Positions 5,722 to 7,069 of a DNA stretch of 7,069 nucleotides are shown here, piece by piece. Under the pieces are notes generated by a model. The model had not been told where the DNA came from. It searched no databases and saw only the letters and a list, made by a program, of their open reading frames with translations. Position 1 is the stretch's first letter. The number at the start of each line of letters is the position of its first letter. The DNA lies in contig CANBZE010000099.1 in the NCBI GenBank assembly GCA_947373775.1, positions 1-7,069 of the forward strand, written 5' to 3'. This DNA comes from Alphaproteobacteria bacterium (GTDB taxonomy: Bacteria; Pseudomonadota; Alphaproteobacteria; Micropepsales; Micropepsaceae). Position numbers and translations under genes: made by a program.

Positions 5722-6507
5722 ATGAGCGACTGGTTCTTCAGCCTATCCATATTGGCGATGGCCATCATAGTTTTCGCGGTCACCTATCTTCTCGCAGCAA
5801 TCATTTTCCTTGTGGTGACGCGGCTGGCCACGGGCGATCGCGCGCGCAACTTCAAGGCGCTTACCCCCGCGATGCTGTCGCCGTTGGGCGCGGTCTTTGC
5901 CTTGCTGCTGGTGTTCAGCGCCGAACCGGTCTGGACCAACTACAATCATGCCAAGCAGGCGATCGCCACCGAGGCCAGTGGCCTGCGGGATGCGCTGATC
6001 CTCGCCCAGAGCTTGCCGGCGGGAACCCAGGCGCCGCTGCGCACCCTGATCGGCAAATATGTGGCGGAATCGGTCAACCAGGAATGGCCGGCGATGGCGC
6101 AGGATCGCATCACCGCCCTGACACACAATGTCTGCGGCTGTTCGGAAGAATTGCTGACGGCCATGCAGTATATGCGCGGCCTGACCTTGGAAGGCGACGG
6201 GCAGCGCGTCATCCAGCGCGACATCATTGAGGCGTTGGAGAAAGTGCGCACCGCCCGCCGCGAGCGCATATTGGTCAGCGAGGATGATGCGGGCGACCTG
6301 CGTTTCCTGGGACTGGTGGTGATCGGGCTGTGCCTGCTGACCTGGATTGGGCTGGTCCACAGCGACAACCGGCGTTCCTGCGCCATCGCCCTGGCGCTGT
6401 TCGCCACGGTGATCGCGATGTCGAGCCTGCTGATCGTCTCCTATACCAACCCGTTCAGCGGCGGCCACGCGCTCAGCCCGCGCATCCTGCAAGAGGTCAT
6501 GGATTAA
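5722..6507 (+). CDS. DUF4239 family membrane protein
   Basis: This 261-residue integral membrane protein has hydrophobic segments at about 5-33, 50-68, 195-212 and 217-241, and a large soluble loop between the second and third. Family-like stretches are SPLGAVFALLLVFSAEPVW (53-71), followed by NYNHAKQAIATEASGLRDA (73-91), then YVAESVNQEWPAM (113-125), RRERI (179-183) and YTNPFSGGHALSP (241-253). DUF4239 proteins are sometimes described as bestrophin-like and have no settled function. A CxC pair in the loop (C138, C140) and an extra cysteine at C204 are unremarkable but visible. The start is ATG 5722; a TTG at 5704 is in frame but has no ribosome binding site and would add only six unhydrophobic residues. 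No operon partner is apparent. Confidence 0.83.
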   Translation: MSDWFFSLSILAMAIIVFAVTYLLAAIIFLVVTRLATGDRARNFKALTPAMLSPLGAVFALLLVFSAEPVWTNYNHAKQAIATEASGLRDALILAQSLPAGTQAPLRTLIGKYVAESVNQEWPAMAQDRITALTHNVCGCSEELLTAMQYMRGLTLEGDGQRVIQRDIIEALEKVRTARRERILVSEDDAGDLRFLGLVVIGLCLLTWIGLVHSDNRRSCAIALALFATVIAMSSLLIVSYTNPFSGGHALSPRILQEVMD

Positions 6508-6549
6508 AGGGCCGTAACCAGACTCAAGCGCCCGTGAAGGGATCGGCTA
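6508..6549. other. Gap between convergent genes with a six-pair hairpin
   Basis: CCGTGA (6532-6537) and TCACGG (6550-6555) are perfect inverted arms around a 12-base loop, located between the plus-strand DUF4239 gene and the minus-strand small ORF. No T tract adjoins either side. It could serve as a two-way transcription stop, but support is weak. Nothing else was seen in this gap. Confidence 0.25.
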
Positions 6550-6801
6550 TCACGGTGCGTTTGATTTGGCGCGCGCCGTCTCTCTTTTCTTCCAATCCAA
6601 GCAGTCCCGCTTCACGCTGTCGTAAATTTCCTCCGCAGGCCCGACGCTGTGACCATAGGCGTCCATCGCGCTACCCGCTGCAATCATCGCCACGCCGAAC
6701 AGCTTGTGCCGCGAAACTGCTGTCCTCAGGACGTGCGCAGCCCAAGAGCGCTGCGCCGACCATGATGCCGCCGATCGCGGCCCGTCCGAACCAAGGTCCA
6801 A
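6550..6801 (-). pseudogene. Second-frame ORF, possible frameshifted C-terminus of a small hypothetical protein
   Basis: This frame is open from a TTG at 6801 to TGA 6552-6550 (83 codons). Its first 30 or so residues, rich in Ser, Arg and Trp, read like an out-of-frame shadow of the ORF at 6671-6826. From about 6710 onward it looks more like protein: KLFGVAMIAAGSAMDAYG, then SVGPAEEIYDSVKRDCLDWK and a charged tail. One simple reading is that a single gene starting at 6826 was broken by a one-base insertion near 6690-6710, so the two frames are its halves. An internal ATG at 6687 could also start a separate 45-residue peptide. I do not recognise a family. Confidence 0.35.
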
Positions 6802-6826
6802 GCTTTAGCGATTTGACAATGCGCAT
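6671..6826 (-). CDS. Small hypothetical protein with N-terminal hydrophobic segment, possibly truncated
   Basis: This ORF encodes 51 residues, MRIVKSLKLGPW... followed by a hydrophobic stretch AAIGGIMVGAALLGCA (16-31) that could be a membrane anchor or signal sequence. The cysteine at residue 30 after LLG loosely recalls a lipobox (ALLGC). The ATG at 6826 shares its first base with the stop of the GNAT gene (TAATG), a strong sign that it is a real, translationally coupled start. After about residue 41 the sequence loses protein character and ends at TAG 6673-6671, while the neighbouring frame stays open, which suggests a frameshift. No family is recognised. Confidence 0.4.
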   Translation of the reverse strand: MRIVKSLKLGPWFGRAAIGGIMVGAALLGCARPEDSSFAAQAVRRGDDCSG

Positions 6827-7069
6827 TAAAGATCCAGGTGCATGAATTGGTTGAATTCGCTGCGCTGGTAGTCCGCAAACGCCTCTCCGTCGGTAAATCC
6901 GTAACCGCGATACAGCGCCAGGGCCGAATCAAAAGCGGGGCCTGATCCTGTCTCCAGACTGAGCCGCCGTATGCCACAGCCGCGCGCCTGCTGCACGATG
7001 TGTTCGAGCAAGAGTCGGCCCACACCCTTGCGCAAGAAATCCGGATGGGTACGCATGGATTTGATCTCA
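6826..7069 (-). CDS. GNAT family N-acetyltransferase, C-terminal part (5' end outside window)
   Basis: The last 80 residues or so of a GCN5-related acetyltransferase, which transfers acetyl from acetyl-CoA to an amine. The acetyl-CoA binding motif A appears as MRTHPDFLRKGVGRLLLEHI, with the RKGVGR pyrophosphate loop. Then come IRRLSLETGSGPAF and ALALYRGYGF, the typical motif B region, and the end EFNQFMHLDL. The frame stays open upstream of the ATG at 7056 (residues EIKS), and in this family those residues precede motif A. The true start is therefore beyond the window and the 7056 ATG is internal. The TAA stop overlaps the ATG of the small ORF that follows. The substrate cannot be inferred. 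Confidence 0.9.
   Translation of the reverse strand, partial: EIKSMRTHPDFLRKGVGRLLLEHIVQQARGCGIRRLSLETGSGPAFDSALALYRGYGFTDGEAFADYQRSEFNQFMHLDL

Noticed and set aside
5743..6492. Minus-strand 249-codon ORF opposite the DUF4239 gene
   Set aside because: It is rich in Gln, His and Arg with no recognisable motif; the plus strand has membrane helices and DUF4239 motifs.
6722..6732. Short palindrome GTCCT-C-AGGAC
   Set aside because: Five-base arms are expected by chance at this density, and it lies inside a probable coding stretch with no start or stop nearby.
6330..6845. Plus-strand ORF across the DUF4239 3' end and the following gap
   Set aside because: It starts out of frame inside DUF4239, is rich in Pro, Arg and Ser, and shows no domain or ribosome binding site.
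1..7069. CRISPR arrays, tRNA or rRNA genes, insertion sequences, toxin-antitoxin or phage-defence genes
   Set aside because: No spaced repeat array, cloverleaf-like segment, transposase motif or recognisable defence protein was found on either strand.

Overview
The window is GC-rich DNA with the gene content and codon use of an alphaproteobacterium. Evidence includes a MctP-like symporter paired with a DUF3311 protein, a TPR/2-oxoglutarate-oxygenase fusion and a DUF4239 protein. I cannot name the genus from the sequence. No rRNA, tRNA, CRISPR array, insertion sequence or phage gene is visible.

Layout. (1) 1-291, plus strand: the C-terminal third of PstB, the phosphate ABC transporter ATPase. 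(2) 288-2044, minus strand: a two-gene transport operon, a DUF3311 small membrane protein followed by a sodium:solute symporter of the monocarboxylate type. Its last codon overlaps the end of pstB. (3) 2045-2117: a short intergenic stretch with a spaced direct repeat. (4) 2118-4095, minus strand: a run of four small exported or membrane proteins, in transcription order a secreted PPC/DUF296 protein, a 73-residue two-helix membrane protein and two tandem secreted cupins. (5) 4195-5631, plus strand, divergent from (4): a TPR protein fused to a 2OG-Fe(II) oxygenase domain. (6) 5722-6507, plus strand: a DUF4239 membrane protein. (7) 6508-6825: no confident gene, only a small ORF that seems to be split between two frames. 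(8) 6826-7069, minus strand: the C-terminal part of a GNAT acetyltransferase, coupled by a TAATG overlap to the start of the small ORF.

How the genes work together. The symporter and DUF3311 protein form a recognised transport pair. The four-gene envelope cluster is the least explained part. Three of its proteins have signal peptides and histidine-rich, probably metal-binding sites, and the fourth is a small membrane protein, so the cluster could be one periplasmic module. No substrate can be read from the sequence.

The most unusual signal is in the RNA of that cluster. Two of its genes have their Shine-Dalgarno sequence inside the 3' arm of a perfect short hairpin (3515-3535 and 3209-3229). 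A third perfect hairpin (3546-3562) begins in the stop codon of the first gene. This suggests structural control of translation within the operon, but it is inferred from base pairing alone.
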